Assembly: GCA_029907045.1 (NCBI GenBank)
Contig: JARYMR010000067.1
Span: forward strand, 1 to 7,998
Direction of reading: 5' to 3'
Origin: Candidatus Bathyarchaeota archaeon
Lineage (GTDB): Archaea; Thermoproteota; Bathyarchaeia; Bathyarchaeales; UBA233
Length of the DNA stretch: 7,998 bases
The position numbers were made by a program, and so were the translations under genes. Of this stretch, positions 1 through 5,837 are shown in pieces. The notes beneath the pieces were generated by a model that was not told the origin of the DNA, made no database searches, and saw nothing but the letters and a program-made list of their open reading frames with translations. The stretch's first letter is position 1. The number at the start of each line of letters is the position of its first letter.

Positions 1-136
1 CATAAACAACGTTTGGCAAAGTTTTTGCATATTCAACAAGTTCTTTTATATCTATTACGCCTGCAATGTTTAAGCCGCAGTGACATATGAAAACTCCAAT
101 TCTCGGCTCTGCACTTTCAATTTTCTTTTCAGCCAT
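1..136 (-). CDS. hdrA: HdrA-type heterodisulfide reductase subunit A, N-terminal fragment (runs off left edge)
   Basis: The first 45 codons of a gene reading out of the window to the left. Residues 12-27 read RIGVFICHCGLNIAGV, the characteristic opening of HdrA, with C18 and C20 in the ICHCG motif. HdrA is the FAD and iron-sulfur subunit of soluble heterodisulfide reductase complexes. In anaerobic archaea these move electrons between ferredoxin, hydrogenase or formate modules and the HdrBC disulfide-reducing part, often by flavin-based electron bifurcation. The ATG at 136 lies one base after the polyferredoxin stop, and a GGGTG site at 143-147 inside that gene sits six bases upstream, so the two are very probably co-transcribed and translationally linked. 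The FAD domain and later ferredoxin motifs are outside the window, so whether this is a full HdrA or a shorter or fused form cannot be told. Confidence 0.88.
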   Translation of the reverse strand, partial: MAEKKIESAEPRIGVFICHCGLNIAGVIDIKELVEYAKTLPNVVY

Positions 137-137
137 A

Positions 138-1061
138 TTATGCACCCATCCATCCCAACCTTTTTTCCACAGACTCCAAAACCTTATGAGAGTCTTTAGC
201 CTTCAACTCCTTACTCATCACAACGGGAGAAGCCAACCTTTCCAAGGCTTTATTCCAAGCTCCAGAACGGACAGGCGTATGAATTATTTTAGTTCTTTTA
301 AGCTCTAGGGCTTCTTCTACTGGGCAAACAACTTTGCAGGCTCCACAATAAACGCAGAAAACCTCGGTTACATGAACCTTCTTATCTTCATCAGAAAGGT
401 ATAGGGCGCCAGTTATTGGGCAAACGTCTAAACAGTCTGTGCAGCCTTCTGGACATTTTTCTTGATTAATGAGGATTTTTCCGTGGAAGAATTTGCGTAC
501 ATGAATGGCGTCTTCGGGGCATTTGAATTCGCAGATTCTGCAGCATGGACAACGTTCCTTTTCAATGTCGATTTTTACTTTAAGCCCTTTCCTCTTCCTT
601 TTTGGTCTAGTTTCTAAAACCTTTCCATCCGCCGTAATCCACCCAATCTTAATTAAGCCTAAAGGACAAGCCTCTTCACATTCCACGCATTTTATGGGGC
701 ATTTGCTTGTGTCAACTTGGATTTCACGTACTAATTGTGGAAAACTTTCTTTTTCAACAACCGAAAGAATATGATCACCGTTAATGGTTACTTTTATCGC
801 CCCGAAGGGACACAGTATATCACATATTCCACAGAAATTGCATTTCGCCAAATCAATGTCAACTTTGGCTTTTTTGACTTTTTCTCCCTGAATTTTTGGT
901 TGTTTTCCAATTTTGATGGCTTCTTTTGGGCATGCTAAAGCGCAGATTTGACAGCCCACGCATAAGTCTTTGTTAAGGTTTAGCTTGTAATTTTTTACGT
1001 GCAAAATCCATTCTAAAGTTAATGTTTGGGCTGTATCCGTTTTCATTGTTTTTAACGGCAT
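138..1061 (-). CDS. polyferredoxin with six [4Fe-4S] motifs, HdrA-associated
   Basis: Cytoplasmic electron-transfer protein built almost entirely of ferredoxin modules. Numbering from the longest start (ATG at 1079), six cysteine motifs are visible: C40-C50, C80-C90, C127-C138, C177-C187, C209-C220 and C242-C252, each ending in CP. Motifs 1, 2, 4 and 6 are CxxCxxCxxxCP; motifs 3 and 5 are CxxxCxxCxxxCP. This fits three two-cluster ferredoxin units and six [4Fe-4S] clusters. A basic linker (RPKRKRKGLK, 158-167) separates motifs 3 and 4, and the last 60 residues carry no cysteine. I prefer the ATG at 1061 (residue 7) because GGTGA lies five bases upstream; the ATG at 1079 has no such site. No membrane segment is apparent. 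Directly followed by hdrA, it probably wires the Hdr complex to another donor or acceptor, as polyferredoxins next to hdrA do in some methanogens. The specific partner is inference. Confidence 0.9.
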   Translation of the reverse strand: MPLKTMKTDTAQTLTLEWILHVKNYKLNLNKDLCVGCQICALACPKEAIKIGKQPKIQGEKVKKAKVDIDLAKCNFCGICDILCPFGAIKVTINGDHILSVVEKESFPQLVREIQVDTSKCPIKCVECEEACPLGLIKIGWITADGKVLETRPKRKRKGLKVKIDIEKERCPCCRICEFKCPEDAIHVRKFFHGKILINQEKCPEGCTDCLDVCPITGALYLSDEDKKVHVTEVFCVYCGACKVVCPVEEALELKRTKIIHTPVRSGAWNKALERLASPVVMSKELKAKDSHKVLESVEKRLGWMGA

Positions 1062-1112
1062 CGAATTCACCAACCGCATCTTAATGATGTGGTAGCCGTA
1101 ATTGAAGTATAG

Positions 1113-1137
1113 CCTATAAATTCACTTTCATATATAG
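1113..1137 (-). promoter_or_regulatory. candidate promoter of the polyferredoxin-hdrA unit
   Basis: Two TATA-like elements on the minus strand lie in the gap upstream of the polyferredoxin. One is CTATATATG (1137-1129), preceded by CCAAA, which resembles a BRE. The other is AATTTATAGG (1122-1113). A start about 26 bases downstream would give a leader of roughly 46 bases (first element) or 31 bases (second) to the ATG at 1061. Which one is used cannot be decided from sequence. Confidence 0.5.
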
Positions 1138-1141
1138 TTTG

Positions 1142-1151
1142 GTTTTAAAAC
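1142..1151. repeat. perfect 10-bp palindrome GTTTTAAAAC upstream of the polyferredoxin promoter
   Basis: A self-complementary decamer lies just upstream of the TATA-like element at 1129-1137 and just after the methyltransferase stop codon. Its place fits an operator or activator site for the redox genes. It is AT-rich in an AT-rich gap, so it may be chance. Confidence 0.25.
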
Positions 1152-1161
1152 TTCCCATAAT

Positions 1162-1722
1162 TTAATGATAAATTCTGGTGCAAACAGCCACATAACACTT
1201 CAAGCCTTCACTCTTAAAAATAATAGGTTTGAGGCTGGCATGACGCAGTAACTCTTCAAACTCTTCTTTAGTGAAGCTTTTCTTCAAACCAGAAACAACA
1301 ATAACCGCATTCTCTTTTGCAACCCGCTTAATCTCCTCCAACGTTTTGGTGGGGTTCGGCATGTTTTGAAGAACCGTTATTCCAAAAACCTGGGTAAAGA
1401 CATTTTCTCTTATAGGTATATTATCAGCATCAGCTAAAATTAAATGCACTTCGCCAAAATTTTTTGCACGATTCTTGGCGTAAAGCAAAATTTTCTTTGA
1501 AATGTCCAAGCCCACAACTGCCTCAGCCTTTTGGGCTATATAATCAAATAAAATTCCAGTTCCACAGCCCACATCCAAAACCCAAGCAAATTTCTCTATT
1601 GTAAGCTCTTCCAATGCCGCTTTGATTTTTGCTGCTTGCTCTTCAGCATAGCGCATATCATAAATGTGCGCTGTTAAATCATAACGACGCATTATAGTGC
1701 GTTTTTTCTTCCATTCGCTCAT
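1162..1722 (-). CDS. class I SAM-dependent methyltransferase
   Basis: A 186-residue Rossmann-fold methyltransferase of the UbiE/Methyltransf_11 type. The SAM-binding motif I is VLDVGCGTG at 48-56. The acidic residue after strand 2 is D73 in VGLDIS. The motif around D98 (LADADNIP) probably contacts the adenine, and FGITVLQNMPNP (113-124) is the post-strand-4 motif. The short helical N-terminus and the small C-terminal strand region give no clue to the substrate, which could be a small molecule, lipid or protein. The ATG at 1722 lies about 25 bases from the centre of a TATA-like element (1744-1751) and has no ribosome site, which suggests a leaderless mRNA; the ATG at residue 11 is an alternative. 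An 82-base gap with its own promoter separates it from the polyferredoxin, so functional linkage is uncertain. Confidence 0.88.
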   Translation of the reverse strand: MSEWKKKRTIMRRYDLTAHIYDMRYAEEQAAKIKAALEELTIEKFAWVLDVGCGTGILFDYIAQKAEAVVGLDISKKILLYAKNRAKNFGEVHLILADADNIPIRENVFTQVFGITVLQNMPNPTKTLEEIKRVAKENAVIVVSGLKKSFTKEEFEELLRHASLKPIIFKSEGLKCYVAVCTRIYH

Positions 1723-1743
1723 ATAGAGTCTTCAGAAGTCTTA

Positions 1744-1751
1744 TGTATAAA
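1744..1751. promoter_or_regulatory. TATA-like element between divergent methyltransferase and nucS
   Basis: The octamer TGTATAAA (TTTATACA on the minus strand) is the only strong TATA-like sequence I see in the 60-base gap between the divergent genes. Its centre is about 25 bases from the methyltransferase ATG (leaderless on the minus strand) and about 35 bases from the nucS GTG (a leader near 9 bases). It may serve both directions or only one. Confidence 0.5.
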
Positions 1752-1782
1752 TGCGCCTTTCTAAAATTATTGGCGAAAGAAA

Positions 1783-2574
1783 GTGGCAAACTCCAAGAGT
1801 TTAAATGTGTTATTAAACCCTAATGTGACTGAAACCGCTGAGGCTGTTAAGGATGCGGTTTCGCAACATAAAACGGTTATTGTAGTGGGTAAATGTTGGG
1901 TACACTATATTGGCAGAGCAAAATCGAAACTGGAACCCGGCGAACGCATATTAATAATCAAAGAAGACGGCTCGCTTCTTGTCCACCGTTCCGTCGGTTA
2001 TGAACCCGTGAACTGGCAACCTCCAGGCTGCATATTCCAAATCCAAGCCAAAAATGACGTTCTGGAGATTCGGGCTGTAAGGCGCAAGCCAGCCGAATCC
2101 GTGAAAGTGTTTTTTGACAAAATTCAATTTTTCTCAGCCTTAGACCTTGTGGATTCTGGCGAATTCGCTTTGTATGCAAGCGAAGAAGACATGCACAAAG
2201 CCATTTTGTTGGAGCCTTCCTTTTTGGAAGAAGGTTTTAAACCTATAAGTTATGAAAAGAAGGTTGAACCTGGTTTTGTGGACGTTTACGGCGTGGACAA
2301 GGATGGGAAACTGGTTGTTGTTGAAATTAAACGGAAAACGGCTGGGAGGGAAGCAGCCCTTCAGCTTGCCAAATACATAGAAGCCATAAAACTCAAAGCA
2401 AACCGTGAAGTGCGAGGAATTCTCGTGGCGCCAAACATCGCCAAAGACGTTCAAAGGTTGTTGGCAACTCTTGGATTAGAGTTTAAAGCTTTAGATCCTA
2501 AGAAATGTGCAGAAATCTTGAAGAAACCAGAAACAAAAAGATTAGAAGCATTTTTCAAAGAGGAAAAACCATGA
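1783..2574 (+). CDS. nucS: endonuclease NucS (EndoMS), mismatch / branched-DNA nuclease
   Basis: A 263-residue archaeal NucS with both usual domains. The N-terminal DNA-binding domain holds W39-R45 (WVHYIGR), the DGSLLVH strand (62-68) and NWQPPG (77-82). The C-terminal RecB-like nuclease core has E144, GFVDVYG with D167, and the E181-x-K183 pair in VVVEIKRK, followed by Q194 and K197. In the family this enzyme cuts ssDNA flaps or both strands at mismatches and acts with the PCNA clamp. The tail TKRLEAFF (251-258) resembles a PIP box (hydrophobic at position 4, two aromatics at 7-8, Thr in place of the usual Gln), fitting PCNA recruitment. The start is GTG at 1783, with no clear ribosome site. 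The stop overlaps the next gene (ATGA, 2571-2574), so it leads a likely operon with the UPF0282 hydrolase and the pyrophosphatase. Confidence 0.93.
   Translation: MANSKSLNVLLNPNVTETAEAVKDAVSQHKTVIVVGKCWVHYIGRAKSKLEPGERILIIKEDGSLLVHRSVGYEPVNWQPPGCIFQIQAKNDVLEIRAVRRKPAESVKVFFDKIQFFSALDLVDSGEFALYASEEDMHKAILLEPSFLEEGFKPISYEKKVEPGFVDVYGVDKDGKLVVVEIKRKTAGREAALQLAKYIEAIKLKANREVRGILVAPNIAKDVQRLLATLGLEFKALDPKKCAEILKKPETKRLEAFFKEEKP
2559..2563 (+). promoter_or_regulatory. ribosome binding site AGAGG for the UPF0282 gene
   Basis: AGAGG lies seven bases before the ATG at 2571, inside the end of nucS. It fixes the start of the downstream gene at 2571 and argues against the longer in-frame ATG at 2505. 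Confidence 0.7.
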
Positions 2575-3482
2575 TTCGCAAAATTATTCCATTAGCCTTT
2601 GACAGCTTCGGTGTCCGTTCAATGGCAACTTCCATAGAAACAGAAGACTTAAAAATTTTGATAGACCCCGGAGTTGCTTTGGCGCCCATTCGTTATGGAT
2701 TGGAACCGCATCCTTTAGAGTGGCAGAGGTTTGATGAAACTTGGAATGTTATAAAGCAGTATGCGGAAAATGCTGATGTTTTAGTTGTGACGCATTATCA
2801 TTATGACCATCATGACCCAGACACTCCCGAATTGTATAAGGATAAAATTGTCTTTATAAAGCATCCAACAGAAAACATAAACCTAAGCCAAAAAGAAAGA
2901 GCAACCTTCTTCTTAGAAGCGATAAAAGGAATGCCCAAAAAACTCGAAATTGCCGACGCAAAAAACTTTCAGCTTGGCAAAACCAAAATAAGCTTTTCAA
3001 AGGCTGTTTGCCACGGAACAAATCCACGCCTTGGATACGTGATAGAAGTAAGCATAAAAAGCAACGGCGAGAAATTCCTTTACACATCTGATGTGGAAGG
3101 CCCATCTTTGGAAGACCAAATACGATTTATTCTCGATGAAAAGCCAGATGTCCTTTTTGTTGACGGCCCAATGACCTACATGCTTGGCTTCCGCTATTCC
3201 TTCAAAAGTCTAGAAATTTCAAACGCTAACTTGGTTAGAGCCATAAAAGAGACAAACCTTCACACACTGGTTTTGGACCACCATTTTCTACGAGACTTAA
3301 ATTATAAATTAAGAATAAAACCAGTTTATGAAGCCGCAGAAAAGCGTGGAGTGAAAGTTGTTACGGCAGCGGAATTTTGTGGAAGAAAGATAGAGATGCT
3401 TGAAGCTTTGAGGAAGGAGCTTTATGCAAAATATGGCGAAATGGAGTTTAAGGCTAAAAAGCGTGTTTTGCGGGAAGAGTGA
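2571..3482 (+). CDS. MBL-fold metallo-hydrolase, UPF0282 family
   Basis: A 303-residue metallo-beta-lactamase-fold protein. Its opening (IPLAFDSFGVRSMAT, 6-20) and length match the archaeal UPF0282 family, whose substrate is not established as far as I know. Metal-site residues are visible: TDP-like strand ILIDPG (29-34), THYHYDHHDP (74-83, the HxHxDH motif with H75, H77, D79, H80), H148 in CHGT, D174 in TSDVEG, D198 in VDGP and the DHH pair at 236-238. A hydrolase binding two metal ions is expected, acting in the cytoplasm; there is no signal peptide. Whether it acts on a nucleic acid, nucleotide or other phosphoester is open. It overlaps nucS by four bases and is followed 47 bases later by the pyrophosphatase. 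An upstream in-frame ATG at 2505 was not used because the family start and AGAGG site point to 2571. Confidence 0.88.
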   Translation: MIRKIIPLAFDSFGVRSMATSIETEDLKILIDPGVALAPIRYGLEPHPLEWQRFDETWNVIKQYAENADVLVVTHYHYDHHDPDTPELYKDKIVFIKHPTENINLSQKERATFFLEAIKGMPKKLEIADAKNFQLGKTKISFSKAVCHGTNPRLGYVIEVSIKSNGEKFLYTSDVEGPSLEDQIRFILDEKPDVLFVDGPMTYMLGFRYSFKSLEISNANLVRAIKETNLHTLVLDHHFLRDLNYKLRIKPVYEAAEKRGVKVVTAAEFCGRKIEMLEALRKELYAKYGEMEFKAKKRVLREE

Positions 3483-3516
3483 GGAAAACTAAATTAGCAA
3501 GTTTGCCATTTAGCTT

Positions 3517-3521
3517 GAGGG
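3517..3521 (+). promoter_or_regulatory. ribosome binding site GAGGG for the pyrophosphatase
   Basis: GAGGG is eight bases before the ATG at 3530 and only two before the ATG at 3524. It favours the 3530 start, which also gives the MNIWKDIP opening usual for the family, over the in-frame GTG at 3479. Confidence 0.7.
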
Positions 3522-3529
3522 TTATGTCC

Positions 3530-4074
3530 ATGAACATTTGGAAAGACATTCCATCAGGTGATAAGCCACCAGAACTGCTTAACATGGTTGTTGAAGTCAT
3601 AATGGGTTCGAGAGACAAGTATGAGTATAATCTTGAATGGGAATCCTTCGTTTTAGACCGCATAATCCCATCATCCGTGGTTTTTCCAGTCGATTATGGA
3701 TTTGTCCCCCAAACATGGTTTGACGATAATGATCCTCTTGACATAATGGTGTTAAGCTATGAACCGCTTGAAGTTGGCTGTATAGTGAAGGTTAGGGTTA
3801 TAGGCGCACTAATAGTGGAAGACGAAGAAGGGGAAGACCCGAAAATATTGTCTGTTCTCGTTAATGATGCAAGATTTGAGGGTTATAAGGATATTACGGA
3901 TGTGCATAAGCATAAACTTGTAGAGATTCAGGATTTTTTGAAATTTATAAGCGGTTGGAGCCTCACAAATGGGTAAGGTTTAAGGAATGGAGAAACGCTG
4001 AAGAAGCCAAGAAAATCGTGAATTACGCAATTAAAAAGTTTAAGAAACTTAACAAAGATGTTGCTCATCATTAA
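3530..4074 (+). CDS. ppa: family I inorganic pyrophosphatase, reading frame broken at 3934-3940
   Basis: Soluble pyrophosphatase, which hydrolyses PPi to two Pi in the cytoplasm and so pulls biosynthetic reactions forward. Numbering from the ATG at 3530, the expected residues are E22, K30 and E32 (DKYEY), R44, Y56 (YGFVPQT), D66/D68/D71 (DNDPLD), and D98/D103/K105 (DEEGEDPK). They line up with the E. coli metal and PPi ligands. As written, the frame ends at 3976 with a foreign tail (SGWSLTNG), 148 residues. The true C-terminus continues in the -1 frame from 3940 to the TAA at 4072-4074: EIYKRLEPHKWVRFKEW and then a helical end NAEEAKKIVNYAIKKFKKL. This closely resembles the E. coli [20 protein letters not shown] region and supplies the active-site Tyr-Lys pair. 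Joined, the protein has 181 residues, a normal length. One extra T in the T6 run would restore the frame (DFFEIYK). Indel error, real mutation or recoding are all possible. Confidence 0.9.
3934..3940 (+). other. frameshift site: T6 run with the form of a -1 slippery heptamer
   Basis: In the upstream pyrophosphatase frame the bases read T TTT TTG, a perfect X XXY YYZ pattern. The protein-coding signal leaves this frame here and resumes one base back. A seventh T gives GAT TTT TTT GAA, which also repairs the gene. I see no strong downstream hairpin, only a weak imperfect stem (3961-3966 with 3973-3978), so an indel in the homopolymer is likelier than programmed slippage. Confidence 0.75.
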
Positions 4075-4169
4075 ACAGTATCTTTAAGCCATTCACAAAC
4101 ATGCGATATTCTTAAATCGCCCTTATGTTTTTCGCCTATTATAGTTGAGGTTAAGTAGGCGCATGAGAT
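4075..4169 (+). promoter_or_regulatory. intergenic region: possible terminator and ABC-transporter promoter
   Basis: The gap between the true pyrophosphatase stop and the permease contains three signals. A short inverted repeat has arms GCGAT (4103-4107) and ATCGC (4116-4120), enclosing the TATA-like TTCTTAAA. A T-rich run follows at 4126-4132 and could end the upstream operon. A second TATA-like sequence, TATTATAG (4137-4144), is centred about 29 bases before the TTG start at 4170 and 22 bases before the out-of-frame ATG at 4163. GAGGT (4147-4151) lies 11 bases before that ATG. Together this looks like a promoter region, possibly with an operator, but the exact elements are uncertain. Confidence 0.4.
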
Positions 4170-5834
4170 TTGCGAAAATACTTGATAAGCTTCATCAGTG
4201 GACTATTCATACTATGCATAATGACTTGGCTAATTGTAACTTTTGTGAATTATCCAGAAATTAAAAATCTTCCATTATACACGTTTAGCACGGTTTCAAG
4301 AATCATGATTACACTTTTGATTTCGGTTGCCTGGGGAGTTTCCTTCGGCATATTAGCTGCCACAAACAAGTGGGCATCCCTTATTCTCACACCCTTCATA
4401 GACCTCTTGCAGTCGATTCCCATACTTGGATATTTCCCAATGGTAATTGGTTTTCTATTCGCCTTAGGTCCTTTAGGAATTGAGCTTTCAGTGATTGTTT
4501 TACTCTTCACATCCATGGCTTGGGCCATATTCTTCGGAGTGTTAGGAGCTATTCGAGGCATCCCAACAAACGTTGTGGAGTCCGCTAGAAGCTTCGGTTT
4601 GACTGGATGGCGATATGTTAGACATGTGATTCTGCCAGCGATTACTCCTGCCGTGATTTCTGGAGCAAACCTTGCATGGTGCGATGGCTGGTTTTTTATG
4701 ATAGCCGCAGAATACATCCAATACAAAGGAACGGTGGTGACGCCACCTTCAGGAGGATTGGGTTCTCTCTTAGCGATGGCTGCCTATGAATGGCAAGACA
4801 TGAACGTTTCAATAATCCTTCTCATATTCATAACCTTCATCGTCGTATACTTCAACACGTTAACATGGCACAGACTTATGGAGCGAGCTAGCACTGGCAC
4901 CTTTAAGCCAGTCTTTACAGTGGACTTGTCTGGGGTTGGAAAAATTGGAATTGTTAGAGCGAGAAGATTGTTGCATTTTGGAAGATTTCACTGGCCAAAG
5001 GCTTTTTCCATTGCTTCCCAACGCTTGCGAAAATACACGCACATCGAAAAGATTATTGCTGTAGTTTTGGCTTTTTCAGCCGTCTTCTTCTTTTTGTATG
5101 TTATGATTGGTCAATTTCCAACTTTAGGAATAATTCGTGGAGGATTCAGCGAACCGCCCGCAGAACAACTAGTCCAGCTTCCAGTGTTAATTGCCTTTAC
5201 CATGGGAAGACTTACGATAGCTTATGGAATTTCTCTTGTTGTGGCTATTGGCATGGGGGTTCTAGCCGCTGAACATAAGAAAATTGCAACGGTGTTTTAT
5301 CCGCTTTATGACATTGGACAAGGAGTGCCAATATTAGCGTTATTTCCAGTCTTGTTTCTTGGACTAAACCAGCTCATTGGAATTCCTGGAATTGCTCTTG
5401 AACTCACTTGCATAATAATGCTTGTTCTGGACATGATATGGTATATGTTCCTAAACATCGTAAGTGCCGTCAAAAATATTCCAACAGAAATAAAGGAAGT
5501 TGGTCAACTCTTCGGGTTTAAAGGCTTGAAAAGGATAACGCACATTGTTATTCCATCCATATTGCCATCCATAGTTACGGGAAGCATACTTTCGTGGGGA
5601 ACAGGTTGGAACACAATAATATTTGCAGAATACATGCCTTCAACAGAGCCCACAATTCCACCTCTTTCTGTTCCAGGTTTGGGTTCGCTGCTGGATAAGG
5701 CTGGATATGAGTATGGAAATACGGTATTACTCATTTTCCTTCTTGGCATAGTAGCAATAATTGTGCTCTCCATGGAAGCATTTGTTTGGAGACGTCTGCT
5801 TAGAAAATTTGAAAAATATCATGTGGAGGTATAA
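4170..5834 (+). CDS. fused two-domain ABC permease, NitT/TauT-type anion transporter
   Basis: A 554-residue inner-membrane protein made of two tandem permease domains, resembling the duplicated permease component of ABC anion transporters (COG4986 type). Each half carries the same landmarks: QSIPILGYFP (81-90) and QGVPILALFP (384-393); EAA loops ESARSFGLTGWRYVRHVILP (137-156) and EVGQLFGFKGLKRITHIVIP (443-462); then AEYI/AEYM followed by GLGSLL (196-201 and 503-508). Hydrophobic segments lie roughly at 4-26, 44-64, 82-126, 212-232, 293-315, 340-366, 384-430 and 516-537. A basic cytoplasmic linker (about 233-292) joins the halves, so one chain replaces the usual homodimer. The substrate is probably an organic or inorganic anion (nitrate, sulfonate, taurine or similar); this is inference. 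The TTG start at 4170 follows an in-frame stop at 4164, and the start is uncertain. The ATPase follows after three bases. No binding-protein gene is in view. Confidence 0.88.
   Translation: MRKYLISFISGLFILCIMTWLIVTFVNYPEIKNLPLYTFSTVSRIMITLLISVAWGVSFGILAATNKWASLILTPFIDLLQSIPILGYFPMVIGFLFALGPLGIELSVIVLLFTSMAWAIFFGVLGAIRGIPTNVVESARSFGLTGWRYVRHVILPAITPAVISGANLAWCDGWFFMIAAEYIQYKGTVVTPPSGGLGSLLAMAAYEWQDMNVSIILLIFITFIVVYFNTLTWHRLMERASTGTFKPVFTVDLSGVGKIGIVRARRLLHFGRFHWPKAFSIASQRLRKYTHIEKIIAVVLAFSAVFFFLYVMIGQFPTLGIIRGGFSEPPAEQLVQLPVLIAFTMGRLTIAYGISLVVAIGMGVLAAEHKKIATVFYPLYDIGQGVPILALFPVLFLGLNQLIGIPGIALELTCIIMLVLDMIWYMFLNIVSAVKNIPTEIKEVGQLFGFKGLKRITHIVIPSILPSIVTGSILSWGTGWNTIIFAEYMPSTEPTIPPLSVPGLGSLLDKAGYEYGNTVLLIFLLGIVAIIVLSMEAFVWRRLLRKFEKYHVEV
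5825..5830 (+). promoter_or_regulatory. strong ribosome binding site GGAGGT for the ABC ATPase
   Basis: GGAGGT, the best Shine-Dalgarno match in the window, lies inside the last codons of the permease and seven bases before the TTG at 5838. It selects TTG over the GTG at 5844 and shows the two genes are translated together. Confidence 0.8.
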
Positions 5835-5837
5835 CCC

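Noticed and set aside
505..938. Plus-strand open frames opposite the polyferredoxin
   Set aside because: They lie antisense to the six cysteine motifs, with no ribosome site or recognisable domain.
2505..2570. Longer in-frame ATG start for the UPF0282 gene
   Set aside because: It would overlap nucS by 70 bases. The family opening begins at the ATG at 2571, which has an AGAGG site seven bases upstream.
3479..3529. GTG at 3479 as the pyrophosphatase start
   Set aside because: It adds 17 residues not typical of the family. The GAGGG site and family N-terminus favour the ATG at 3530.
3940..4074. The 3940-4074 frame as a separate small gene
   Set aside because: It has no proper start, and its sequence is the missing C-terminal end of the pyrophosphatase.
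4250..4726. 158-codon minus-strand open frame inside the permease
   Set aside because: It lies opposite a clearly conserved membrane protein and shows no recognisable domain; it is a shadow frame.
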